Made by a program: the position numbers and the translations under genes. A stretch of DNA of 64,000 nt from Hyaloscypha bicolor E (Eukaryota > Ascomycota > Leotiomycetes > Helotiales > Hyaloscyphaceae), in the NCBI RefSeq assembly GCF_002865645.1, contig NW_020194519.1:1237542-1301541 (forward strand). Reading direction: 5' to 3'. Of the stretch, positions 1 to 11,454 are shown piece after piece (positions within the stretch are counted from its first letter, which is position 1; each line of letters starts with the position of its first letter). The notes beneath the pieces were generated by a model. The model ran no database searches, was not told the DNA's origin, and worked only from the letters and a program-made list of their open reading frames with translations.

Positions 1-1816
1 ATTTTACTAGTATTAAAATACTTATTTATAGAATTATTATAGTTAGTTTATAATAATTCTTTTTTGAAAATTAGTTTATTTAATATATAAATAGTATTCT
101 AATATCTTAATAATCTAGATATATTAAATTCTCAAGTTTTAATAGCTTTAGTAAAGGTCTTTTTTAAGAACTATTTATATTATTAATATTATATTAATAA
201 ATCGAGCCTTTAGTATTATAATAGTAATTCAAATAATTTTTCTTTATTTTTCTTATATATTATTTCAGATCTAGATATTTATATAACTAGAATCCGTAAT
301 ATATATTATTTATAACTAGTTATATTAATAATAAACTCAAGTAATAATATTTCTAATATTATTCTATTACTAAAATAGATTTCCTTTTCGGAATTCCTTA
401 GTATCTTACTAATTAAAAATATTTATTTCTTTTTTTCTTGGCTTTAAATTATAGTATTATAGAAATAATATAGTATTTTATTATTATTATTTATAAAGCT
501 TTCTATTTTATATTTTATAGTTTATTATAAAATATAAATAATAAAGTATTTTTATTTATTTCTATTATAAAATCTAGTCTTTTTAATAGCCTATTAGTAA
601 AGTTATTATATTCCGACCAGTATTCCAAAATAAAATCAAAAATAGCTAGTTTTTTTATTTATTTTATCTATTAACTATTTAGTTTTCTTTTAGTTATAAA
701 TATTTTAAATTATTATAATTTGTTTTAATAATAATAGTATATTAGATATATATTAAATAATATTACTAAATATAAAATATTAGAATAATAGCTAAAAGTT
801 TAGAATTATATATTTTATATCTATTTTTAATTATAGTTATTTTTTTTAAATAAAAGGTAATAGAATATTATCTGACTTCTATTTCTTTATTAAAAAGCTA
901 GGAAATTATATCTATAATTATAAATTCTGAAATATTTATTTCTATATAAATTTTTAAAGCTAAATTAAAATAATAAAGAATTAGTACTATTATAAATATA
1001 ATTTATAACTTTTTAAAAGCCTTATCTGTTTTATTTATCTAACTAAAATAATATTATAGGTTTCTATTAGTTTTTAATAAATTAGTTAACTCTTTTATTA
1101 TTCTAAAATATTTATAAATAAATCTCTAATAAAAGTTAATAAAATCTAGAAATATTTAAACTTTTCAAATATTATTCTTTAAAACCAGCCATTTTCTAAT
1201 AATTATAACCTAGCTAGCTTCTATTTTTATATTATTTGAACTAATTATATATTCTAGAAACTTTACTTTTTTTATATTAAACTTATATTTTATTAAGTTT
1301 ATAAAAAGCTAGTATTATTATAACTATTTAAATATATATTAAACTATTATTATATATTATTTTAAGTTCTTTAAATAAATTAAAATATTATTTAGATAAA
1401 CTTTATAAATAATATTTATAAGGCCTATTAATATATAATTAATATATACCTAAAATATTACTAGAATATTAAATAGTTTAAAAAAATATAATATAGTATT
1501 TAAAATATCTATAGTATATTCGAAATACCGTTTTTTATTTATTATTCTCTTATATTTATAACTAATAATAAGTATTTTTTGAATCTAGCTTTATATATAT
1601 TTTTATTTTATAAAGCCTATTTATTATTTTACTAATAAGTAATAATAGTATTTGGTTCTTAATAGTAATTCTATTTAGATTTTAGTAATTAATATATAAA
1701 TATAAACTACTTTCTTTTTTTAGAATAAATATAATTAGAATACTAGCTAGATTAGTAAAATAATAAATCTATTCTTTTTCTAAACTAATATTAAGATATT
1801 TCTAAAGGATTTCAAG
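1..1816 (-). mobile_element. Older gypsy-like retrotransposon remnant (3' part of pol), RIP-degraded
   Basis: This is extremely AT-rich sequence dominated by TpA, with no open frame. Reading the minus strand from about 1,560 to 1,100 gives a reverse-transcriptase signature through stop codons: a GLINIIYKVYLNNILIYLKN-like stretch, the decayed form of the (Y/V)LDDILIYS active-site region, followed by KKVKFLEYIIS and the FLDFINFY block typical of Ty3/gypsy RT. Aspartates appear as Asn and Gln/Trp codons as stops, as RIP would produce. The segment continues on the other side of the inserted element at 8,453, so the element was split by that insertion. Its other end lies outside the window. Confidence 0.75.
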
Positions 1817-2057
1817 TATTACGGGTACGGCATTCAGGGCTTGGAAAACAAGGTAAAAGGTCCCTTACGAAGACGATTTAAAGCTAAAAAAGGGAAAACT
1901 AGAATATAGGAGGCTGCGAGGGAGTATATACATCCCATAGTATACTAGTCCTAAAGGGGCTAGCCTTCTAAATATCTCTAGTATATTCCAAGCATATTTC
2001 CCTAGCAAGGCGGCCGCATTACGTATACCTAGGAAACATCTGGAAATCGTAATATTA
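1817..2057 (-). repeat. Left LTR (3' LTR in coding sense), 241 bp
   Basis: Aligned without gaps to 8,212-8,452, the two copies differ at about twenty positions, and every difference I could find is a transition. Most are C/T or G/A with the A/T state in this copy. The terminal TG and CA dinucleotides have become TA in this copy. The purine tract lies just inside, which makes this the 3' LTR. Confidence 0.9.
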
Positions 2058-2073
2058 CTCCCCCCCTTTATAA
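2058..2073 (-). promoter_or_regulatory. Polypurine tract of the LTR retrotransposon
   Basis: On the minus strand the sequence immediately upstream of the LTR reads AAAGGGGGGGAG. A purine run directly against the 3' LTR is the plus-strand primer site of LTR retrotransposons and fixes the orientation of the element. It escaped RIP because a G run contains no TpG. Confidence 0.75.
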
Positions 2074-2899
2074 TAAGCTCGTCCCCGAGCTTTGTACAAG
2101 CCGTTAATCCATCTAATTTCATACTATACTTCTTCCCAAAATGAAACTAGTATCTCGGATATAGACATTACATACGAAAGGCCGGTGCCTTTACCATATG
2201 ACCTAGGAGGGTTTATTATTATTTCCGTATAGTTCTGGACTAGTATTATTTTTTATATAGTCTAGCCAGTATTACAGGTTTTATAGAGATTCTAGTATAT
2301 TAATATTATTATTATAGAAACTCTATAAAACCAGGGGGCTATTACTTAATACTAAAGCTAGATACCATACTAGATCTTTATCCTAACTAACCTACTAAAT
2401 TCTATATTTTAGCCTATTTCTTACTAGCTTGACTATAATAACCCGTTTAATGCCGTATTCTTATTTACTATCCTCTAGTATTAATAGAGGCGGTTCCGGG
2501 TTTGCTTAACCTGGTAGAGGATTCTAGAAGTCTTTTTATAGCTTCTCCTTATAGAAAACTAGGTATATTTTTATAACTTCCGGTAGTTTCAGGAGAAATA
2601 AATAGCTATACTATTCTAGAATCTCAAATAGGCCCTCTATTTGGTTCCCTAGCTTCCGGCTCGGATAATTGAATTTCTAGTACTTTATAGTAACCCATAC
2701 TTTATTTCCTACTTTAAAATTAATCAGATAGTAATATTTATTAGCTTATACTATATATTATTCCTATACTTGCTTTATATAGCCTTAAGCAAGTTACTAT
2801 AATTCATATAATCGATTTACTAATACTTTAGCTTTATTCCTATTTAGCTTCTCTTTAGGTGAGTTAGCTTTAATAAGAGAGTTCTAATCCAGAGAAATA

Positions 2900-5800
2900 T
2901 AAGGCTTATAGCCCTTTTTAGTTATAAATAAAGACTAGCTAATAGTTTTATACCAAAGGGAGGCTTATTAATAATTAATTATAGTAACCTATTCGTCCTA
3001 GTTATCCTAGTAATAGTTAATATACGGGCGTAATCTCTAATTAAAGTACTAATTAATAATCTCTATTTATCCGTCCGTTTAGGGGTAATTAGCTATAGAG
3101 AGCTTGAGCTTTATACTAATTCTTATATAGAATTCGCTTCAAAAATCAGATACAAATTAGGGTTCCTAATCTAATATAATTATTTCTGGAATACCTACTT
3201 AGTATACTATATAAAGTAAAAACAGAGGTACTAGCTACTTGGCTATAATTATATCTTATACGGGAATTATAATTAGGTACTTAGATAAGTAATTCATAAA
3301 TATAGTAACTATATTATAGCCCGATTTGCTTTCTGGATAGCTCTTAAAGTCTATAGTAATATATTACTAGAAGTAATTAGGAACTAGAAGGAAATAAAGC
3401 AAACTAGGCTTCTTATCTCTAGGTATATATAATCTCTTATAAGTATAGTAATTACTATAGTATTAATTAATATCCTTGCCTATAGATAACTAGTAATATT
3501 ATTTCTTTAATAGCTATTAGAGCTTTATATATCCAGGATATCCAGAAAGGGGTTTATTATATACTTTATAAATTAGGGCAGTCTATAAAGGTAGTCCGGA
3601 AGTCATTTTATCCTCTATAATATAGAGTTTTCTATAGTATAAAAGGAGGCCGTCTTATAGTATCCAGATATTACTTTTGGCTTGGGCTATTATATATAGC
3701 TTCTCTAGATCCGGTAATATATAATTATCCTATAGGATCTTATCTATAAGTTATAAACTATTATACTTGGCAGGAATCTCTAATAATACTTCTATAGGGG
3801 CTACTATAGTAGAGTCTATTAGTAAAGCTTCTAAGAAAATACCTTTTTCTAGGGGAATTATATCTCTAATAAGGATATTTTCCTCCGGAAAATCTTTAGT
3901 ATATACTTGGTTTTTAGGGCCGAATTCCGGATTAAGTAAGCCGACCTTATAGAATATTACTATAAGCTATAAGTTATAGATAATCTCTAGATTAATCTTA
4001 TTTTTAGGAAAAAGTACTTGAGTTTATAGCTTCTCCTTAATCTGGCCCTAAGTATCCATTTCGTCTTATCTTTATAATAAAGTATCTATTTACTTATTTG
4101 ATTTTCCAGAATAATATATAAGCTTAAAATAATAGCAGAATAAGAGCTTAGCCTATCTAGCTTATTAAGAAGAGAGCTTCTTAGTAGTTATAAAGTACTT
4201 TAAGATACGGTAATTAGAATAGATCTTAAAGGAAATATCCTAAAGGCCCTCTAGCTCAGTTCTCTATTTCTCTAGTACTCGAACCATAGTAAGTATCTCC
4301 TTATTATATATATTATAATTAAGCTTTATTAGAAGTATGGTTTTGGAAAAATAAGCTATAAGATACTAAAGGCCTGTTTCTGGATCTTATTAAAAAAGTA
4401 GGCCAGTAACTACTTCTTTAGATATATCTGTTTCTACTATTATAAGCAGATCTGGATTATAGTATTATAAAACTGGGGTAGAAATCATAGCTTCCTTTAG
4501 GCAGGTAAAAGCCTTTTAATATTACTCAGATTACTTAAAAGAAATACCCTTTTTTATAAGTAAGGTAAGAGATCTAATAATCCGTCCGTACTCTCTAATA
4601 AAGTATCTATAAAAGTTATAGAAGCCAAGAAAGAACTATATACCTTTAACTATCTTTAGGGATTACTAGTTATATATTACTTCGACTTTATCGGGATCTA
4701 CTTTAATACCAGATATAAAGATAATAAAGCCCAAGTACTTTATATATATAACTTTGAATTCCGATTTCTTAATATTTATTTAAAGGCCGGCAAGATATAA
4801 ATAGTCTAGTACTTTTCGTATATACTATTTATATTCTACTAGGTTCTCTAAGTAAATAAGAATATTATTAAAATATACTATATAAAAGTTATCTAGATAC
4901 TCAAAGAGTATATTATTTATATAGTATTAATATATAGCCGGACTATTTATAAGGCCTTCCCAGAGGATATTATATTTATATATTCTATAGCAGGTATGAA
5001 ATATTATTAGCTCCTAAAAGTCCGGATCTATAACTATATAATAGAAAGCTTGGCAGATATCTAATTTAATATAGATCTTGGCCTTAGATAATTAACTTAA
5101 AGTCTTATTAATAAGGGAAAGAGGATATTAATTCTTCCAAGTAATATTATTTAGGCAGTAGAAATTAATATAGAAGTATAAACCTCCGTTTGCTTTCTTT
5201 ATAAAAAGAACTAGTAAAGCAAAGGGAGCCTAACTAGCTTTAATAAAGCCCTTAGCCAGATTATCTTATAAGAAATACTTGATTTCTAGAAGCTTTTGAG
5301 TAAACTACTACCGGAGAGATTAATATCTAATACTTTCGGTTCCCTTTAGGCCTTTAATCTGAATCTTATAATTATATAATCTATAGAGAGAAAGGGTATT
5401 AGATTTCTTCTTAGAGAAAACAGAGGTATATTCCTTAAGTTCCGGGGGTAATATTCTCTATAGCTACTAAAGCTCTATTTCTCCCGGTTATTAATTCTCT
5501 AGGCCAGGAATAGCTTCTTTTTTCCGAGCTTTAAGCTCCTTATTAATCTTATAGATAGAGATTCGACTAATAATATTATCTTCTCTTTTGGCTATATAGT
5601 TAAATACTATAGAGATAAGAATAGCTAGATCTAATATTTACTCTTTATTAAGGACCTCTTCCTGCTTCTTTGGCTTTTATTTAAGTATTATATCTTAATT
5701 AGGCTATAGAAGCTCCTTTTCTATAGTCTTATATAATTCCCTCTAATTAGTCCAGAAGAAGAAAGACTATTCCAGAATAGAAGGTTTCTAGGAATAGTTT

Positions 5801-7800
5801 ATAATAGAATCTTATTAATTAGTATTCTTTTAATACTTCTTATTAGGTTATTTCTCTAGCTATTACTATAAAGTACTAATAATATAACCGAATCATATAG
5901 ATTTAGGCTTATTCTTTAGCTATATAAGCCTATATTTTCTATAATTAACTAGAATATTAATATATATTACCTATTTCCTACTAAGGATAATATTATAATC
6001 TCTAAGATTCAGGATAATTATAGATATATTAATATTTTATCTATTAATTAGAAATAAGACTTTTATATATTTCTTAGCAAACTTAGCTAGCTTTCTATTA
6101 AAACCATATATAGTATAAGATAAGGAAAGAGATTATAGTTCTATCCCTAAAAATTACTTTATAAGCTAAGTAAGCTTTATATTAATAAAAGCATAACTAT
6201 TAGCTCTAGTATTAATAAGGGAAGAAGACTTAATTCCTAATCCATTTATACTAATAATATAGGGTATTATAAGAGTATCTCCTTCTATTAGATAAGTCAA
6301 GTTAATCTCTACCAAATCCATACTATAAGCCCCTAAAGTAGAGACTTTCTTTAGGAATACTCGTTTCCCGGTTCTATACTAGAATTAGAGCTCGAATCCT
6401 CTAAATACTCTATTTAAATAATATATTCCGGTAGAATAGGAACTAAGCCTGGCTTAATTCTAGAAAGAGCTATCTTGGTTTCCTTACTATATAAAAGCAG
6501 ATAGTATCTAGTATAGTAGCCAAACTTATTATAGTTATAGTACTTAATAGTTAAGAGATCCTTGGTTTTTATAGGATATTACTTGCACTTATAAGGGAGT
6601 ATATACTTAATAAGAGCAGTTAATATAGGCTCCTTAGGTTCTTCCTTAGGAGTATACTTCTTAGGAGTATATAGAGATATAATACTAGAAGTAAACTTGG
6701 CTAGGATAGCTCCTGCCTTCTTATATTCCTTAGTCTTCTTATATATAGCCTTAATCTACTAATTATTAGTAATATAGTATTAAGTAAAGCAAGTAGTATT
6801 AATAGATAAATTATTATAGTATATATATACTAACTTCTAGAGCTTTAGTAAGAGCTTCTTATTTAGTTTATACTTAATATCTTAAAGACTAATACTGCCT
6901 TCTATAAATAGTTATAAGAAGAGAGTATAGAACTCCTAAAATACTTGACTAGAGTATATTTAAAGCTTACTAAAGTTACAGCAAGTATTCTATATCTTAT
7001 TAGGATTAGAGTATAGCTTCTTTAGATAAGAGTAGAACTCTAAGAGCTAATAGTACTAATTCGGACTATCTTTATCTATATAAGAGTTAGTTAGGGCGAG
7101 AGTATTACTAGTAAGTCTACTAGAAATATAAATAATCTTGAGATTCTCTAAGAAATATAAATTAGTATTTCCTTATAGCTTATTCTTAATCTAAACTAGC
7201 TAGTTATTAAAGATAGTATAATCTCTAGTAAAAAGAGTTAGATCTGGGAGCTTAGTAACTCTAGTATCTCTAAAGAAAGTATAAGATATAGGGGATCCTA
7301 GACGGAAATAAGTAGGAGATAGTTCGGAATTCTTTTAAGAGAGATTCGGAGTAGTCGGAGCAGGCGGAGCAGAAGTAGTTAGAGCTACTATAAGCCAATC
7401 TATTATAGCTATATAGTATTTGACTTCGTCCTTGAGCTTGGTATTATAGAGCTTAGTATTCTCGAAAATAGCTTTATTATAACTATAGGTATTCTTATAC
7501 AAAATAGCTCTTTAGATATTCTCCCGGTAGCTCTTTATAATAATATTAATATCTGAGAGTAAGATATTAGGTTTCTTGGCCTATTTATATAACTCTCTAG
7601 TAGTAATATAGTTATTAGTCTCTAGAAGCTTCGTAATAAAAGTAGAAAATTCTATTTCTATAGACTCGTTTATAAATTCTCTAGGAATACTAACGGGATA
7701 TTCGGTTCAGGAAGGGCCGCCGACGGGATGACCTGAACTAGCAGGAGCTTTACCGGAAGCCTTAGCGGAAGTCGATATAGTTCCTGGTTATATAATATCC
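2900..7800 (-). pseudogene. gag-pol remnant of the younger gypsy element
   Basis: Minus-strand translation across stops gives recognisable blocks. A CCHC knuckle with Cys and His turned to Tyr (YYNYNKFGYYTRY) lies near 6,500-6,545. A protease motif, LINTRANSYAFI, near 6,180-6,220 derives from L-D-T-G-A-N. An RT block (YFNNILIYLENL from YFDDILIY) lies near 4,870-4,905, with KYLGFIIF and SFLGFYNFYRYFI downstream. RNase H text (VVTGLLF, KEILTMVRVLEK) lies near 4,250-4,450. Integrase text (ITIDFKSYPESKSGYNIV, containing the first DDE Asp) lies near 3,300-3,360. Gln, Trp and Arg codons are frequently stops. Confidence 0.85.
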
Positions 7801-8211
7801 TGGGAAATCGACCTATTATACTTTTCCTCTACTGTATTCTCCCTAGTAGTCTTATTGCCAGTATATATATAGGGCCTATGAGATTATAGGATAGGGCTTG
7901 GGAGTAGCAGTCAGGTTACTAGCCTGTGGGTGCCTATTACTCTAGGACTTGGTTAAAGAGTAGCCTTTATTCGAGGTTCTTCGATTTTTCGGGTTTTCGG
8001 AGAGGTTTCTAATATACTACTGGTATATATTTATAAAGGTATAAATACCTAATTCCTCTGAGGGTTCTAAAGCTTTTTGCTTTTATTATTCTGGAGTCTA
8101 TTGCTCGAGTTTCTGAGGTTCCGTCGTCTTGGTAGTACCTATATTTCTGATGGTTCTGAATTAGTTTATTTGAAATCCTCTACAGGATTAAAGGAAGTAA
8201 GCTTTGAATAC

Positions 8212-8452
8212 TGTTACGGGTACGGCATTTAGGGCTTGGAAAGCAAGGTAGAAGGTCCCTTACGAAGACGATTCAAAGCTAAGGAAGGGAAAACTAGAAT
8301 ACAGGAGGCTGTAAGGGAGTATATACACCCCATAGTACACTAGTCCTGAAGGGGCTAGCCTTCTAAATATCTCTAGTATATTCCAAGCATATTTCCCTAG
8401 CGAGGCGGCCGCATTACATATGCCTAGGAGGCATCTGGGAATCGTGATATCA
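8212..8452 (-). repeat. Right LTR (5' LTR in coding sense), 241 bp
   Basis: This copy is less mutated than the left one and keeps TG at one end and CA at the other. The pentamer TCAAG precedes the left LTR (1,812-1,816) and also occurs at 8,450-8,454, overlapping the last three LTR bases. The exact target-site duplication is therefore ambiguous by a few bases. Confidence 0.9.
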
Positions 8453-10850
8453 AGCTTCTTTTCTAATAAAGTATATATAGAACTATATAATAATTAGAAT
8501 TCTGGCTCCAGATTTATATAATATTCTATTATATAGTAATTAGATAGTATATTTATAGTTTTAATAGAAAATATTCGAAAAAGATTCTAATACTTTTTAG
8601 GAAATATAATTATTTTATTTATAGTAATAATAGTAATCTTTTAGCTATCTATTATAGAATAAGTAATTAATAGAAAATATATATTTTATATTTTATTACT
8701 TTAGTAAATTTTCTAGTATTTAGAACTTTAATTTTCTATAATTAAATCTAATATTTCTATATTATTTCCCTAAAGAAAATTAGGGAATTAATCTAATAAA
8801 ACTATAGGAATCTAAATATTATATTAATATAATTTAGATTAAAATTATATAATATAAAATATATATTAGCCTTTCTTTAATTCTCTAATATATTTTCGGT
8901 AATAATTCTAAAAATATAATTTTTATATAAATAGATTTTCTTTTTTCTAATAAAAATAAAGGAATTATTCTTAATATTAATAAAATACCTATATTTAAAG
9001 CTAATTTCCTTTTTATATAATTAGCCTCTATTCTCGAATTAACTAATATTTTAATTCTTTATTTATCTTTTCTTATTTTAATAGTAATTTTAATTATTAT
9101 TCTTATTTTAGAAGCTTTGCTTTTTATAATATAAATAAGTATAATTATTATAGAATATATCTATTTCTCGGCTTCTTTAGATCTAGGTATTTATATAACT
9201 TATAATTAGACTTATTATAGTTATAGTAAATCGGCTTTCTTTAATTTAAGTAAATAGTAATATAATAATAATTTTTTTAGTAAATAAAACAAATTATATC
9301 TAGTCTTATAAATCCTAATATAAATACTATATTAGATCCTATTATTATATTTTTACTATTCCGGTTTTATAAATCTTATAATAGAAATATACTTTTTTTC
9401 TGTTTTTTATTTTTATTTCCTTTCTCTTTTCTTTTATTTCCTTCTTTTTACTATTTTATTAGCTTATTATTATATTTCTATTAAATAGATAAGTTTAAAT
9501 TATTTTTAATTCTTATAGCTATAGAAATAAGCTTTTCTCTTTCTTATAGAATATTCTTTTAATAATTAATTTCATTCTAAATCTCTTATTTCAAGCTATT
9601 AAATAAGTTATTCCGCTTTTATAATAAACCTATATATCCTAAATTATTTAATAGGCTATCTAAATAAAATATAAAACTTTAGATATTCTAGCCTAGCTAT
9701 TATTTCGTATTTTTAAACTTAATAAAAATATTATTATTATAATTTTCTAGATCTAAAATAGAATTCTTTATAAACTTAATAAAGGTCTTCTAATTCGTAA
9801 TATTAATATCTACTAATTACTCTTTATATTTCTAGATATTTCTGGCTATATCTTTAAAACAGGAAGTATAATATATAATCTTTATTATATTAGTAATCTA
9901 GGTAATCTTATAATTTTTATATTATTTTAATTCTATCTAATAAAAGAAGTTCTAGGCTTCTTTAATACTTTTTTTCTAGTAAATAGATAGTTTTTAGGTT
10001 TTTAGAGTCTTTTAAACTAAAAGTATTATTAGAAGTATAACGGGTTCTATACTAAATATTCGAATATTTTTAAAATAATAAATTTAAGCTTCTAGCTTTT
10101 TTAAATTCTTTTTCTATTATATTTCTATTTCTAACTTAATAATATAATAGTAAATTACTACTAATTTCTCTATTATTATTATTTTATTAGCTAGTTCTAG
10201 AAATATCTAAGTTCTATTTCCTTTTTCTAATTAGGTAATATAAAGAATACTTAACTAGGCACTTCTTTAAATACCTAACTGAATTACCCTAATAATAATA
10301 GAAATACTTCTTCTAGTTAATATTTTAGCTATTAATAGTTTTATTTATTAATGGCTTAATTATTTTATAATAAACTATTTCCTAAAAATTAAATTAATTA
10401 GAATATAAAATATATAATAATAGAATAATATATAAATAATTAAAATAAATAAGCTATAAAATAATACTTATAAATATAACTAATTCCAAGAATTAATTCT
10501 AATAAAAAACTAATTAATACCTTTTTCTAAAGCTAGAAATATCTCTTTATATATTCTTTAGTATTTAACTAAATATATAAAGCCCTTTATTTAACTAGAA
10601 AATATAATCTTATATAATTCTAATTATTTATAATTATATATTTAATTTATAAGCTAAAACTAGAAATATAATAAATATATAATAAAACTAAAATAATATT
10701 ATAAAGCTAATTAATAATAGTCTTTTAATTATATAGCTTAGCTAGATTAAATATATATTATAGATATAATATAAATACTATATAAACTATTAGTTATAAA
10801 CTAAAATTAGGCTATAAATTAGTCATAAAGAAGTAAACTTACTATAAGCT
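8453..10850 (-). mobile_element. Older gypsy-like retrotransposon remnant (gag/protease part)
   Basis: This is the continuation of the AT-rich element interrupted at 1,816/8,453. The minus strand shows a decayed protease block near 8,990-9,065 (KILVNSRIEANYIKRKLAL, from a V-D-S-G-A-E-A-N-Y-I-type motif). A decayed CCHC zinc knuckle lies near 9,190-9,240 (YYNYNKSNYKLYKYLD, Cys/His changed to Tyr). Upstream, gag-like text without intact frames reaches about 10.3 kb. The order gag-PR here and RT at 1.1-1.6 kb is collinear on the minus strand, which supports one older element split by the 6.6-kb insertion. I could not identify its LTR at the right edge. Confidence 0.65.
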
Positions 10851-11454
10851 TCTAGTATAATAGCTAGGTAGTAGAGGATATAAGAAGGGGCGTCGACTAT
10901 GAGGCTGGTAATAACTAGGGGACTGGAAGGAGCTGAAGATGGTATTAGGGGGGCGGTGGGGGGGGCTAGAGTAGTGGGGTTGGAGGCGGCGATGATAGTA
11001 GTAGTAGTAGCATGGCCATTAGCGGTAGTGGTAACGAGGGCAGTGCGAGCTATAGTAGCCGCTAGGGTGTGTGTGGGTGGGTGGCTGTTGATTTTCAAGA
11101 ATTTAATTTAAATGCGCTTTGTTTACATTCACTTTGTGGACTGTTTACGTATATGCCTTACAATCCAGGTTTGTTTGGTGCACGGTCTAGCCTAAACTTA
11201 CGCCGGGCGTATGTGTATCCCATCCCTAACTCTACCACTTGATTACTAAGCTCGATATTCCTGTAAAACTGCGAAATCACCATTGAATATCTATTGAATA
11301 TCTCTATAAATAGAACGGTGGCGTGCGCTAATTACGATGTTCATTTTATATTCAAAAATTGCGAAACCTCTCTAATATTGATACTTTTCCAGACTCCATT
11401 TACATGTGTGTCCAGGCTAGATCACTAGGTCTTCTGATCAATCTTCCCCATTCC
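10851..11454. other. Boundary between AT-rich block and genic DNA; low-complexity G-rich patch
   Basis: Within about 100 bp the sequence changes from over 75 percent A+T to ordinary composition. A strongly purine/G-rich low-complexity patch (about 10,890-11,090, with G runs and GTA/GTG triplet runs) marks the switch. The open frames crossing it on both strands are compositional and show no protein-like features. From 11,100 to 11,454 I see nothing but the 3' flank of the next gene. Confidence 0.6.

Larger units (their letters stand above)
1817..8452 (-). mobile_element. Ty3/gypsy-type LTR retrotransposon, RIP-inactivated
   Basis: This 6.6-kb element is bounded by two direct 241-bp repeats (1,817-2,057 and 8,212-8,452). 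The coding strand is minus. A purine tract lies directly inside the left LTR, and the domains run gag zinc knuckle (about 6,500-6,545), aspartic protease (about 6,180-6,220), reverse transcriptase (about 5,300-4,600), RNase H (about 4,500-4,050) and integrase (about 3,750-2,900). PR-RT-RH-IN is the Ty3/gypsy (Metaviridae) order. Every domain is riddled with TAA/TAG stops and D-to-N, C-to-Y and H-to-Y changes, so nothing can be translated. It sits inside an older gypsy-like element. Confidence 0.9.

Noticed and set aside
1..10850. Mitochondrial or centromeric origin of the AT-rich block
   Set aside because: Decayed gypsy gag/pol domains, LTRs and transition-only differences explain the composition as RIP-mutated transposons. 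No satellite array or mitochondrial gene was seen.
10823..11111. Overlapping open frames on both strands at the composition boundary
   Set aside because: Low-complexity G-rich DNA keeps several frames open at once. No protein signature and no valid start on the minus strand.
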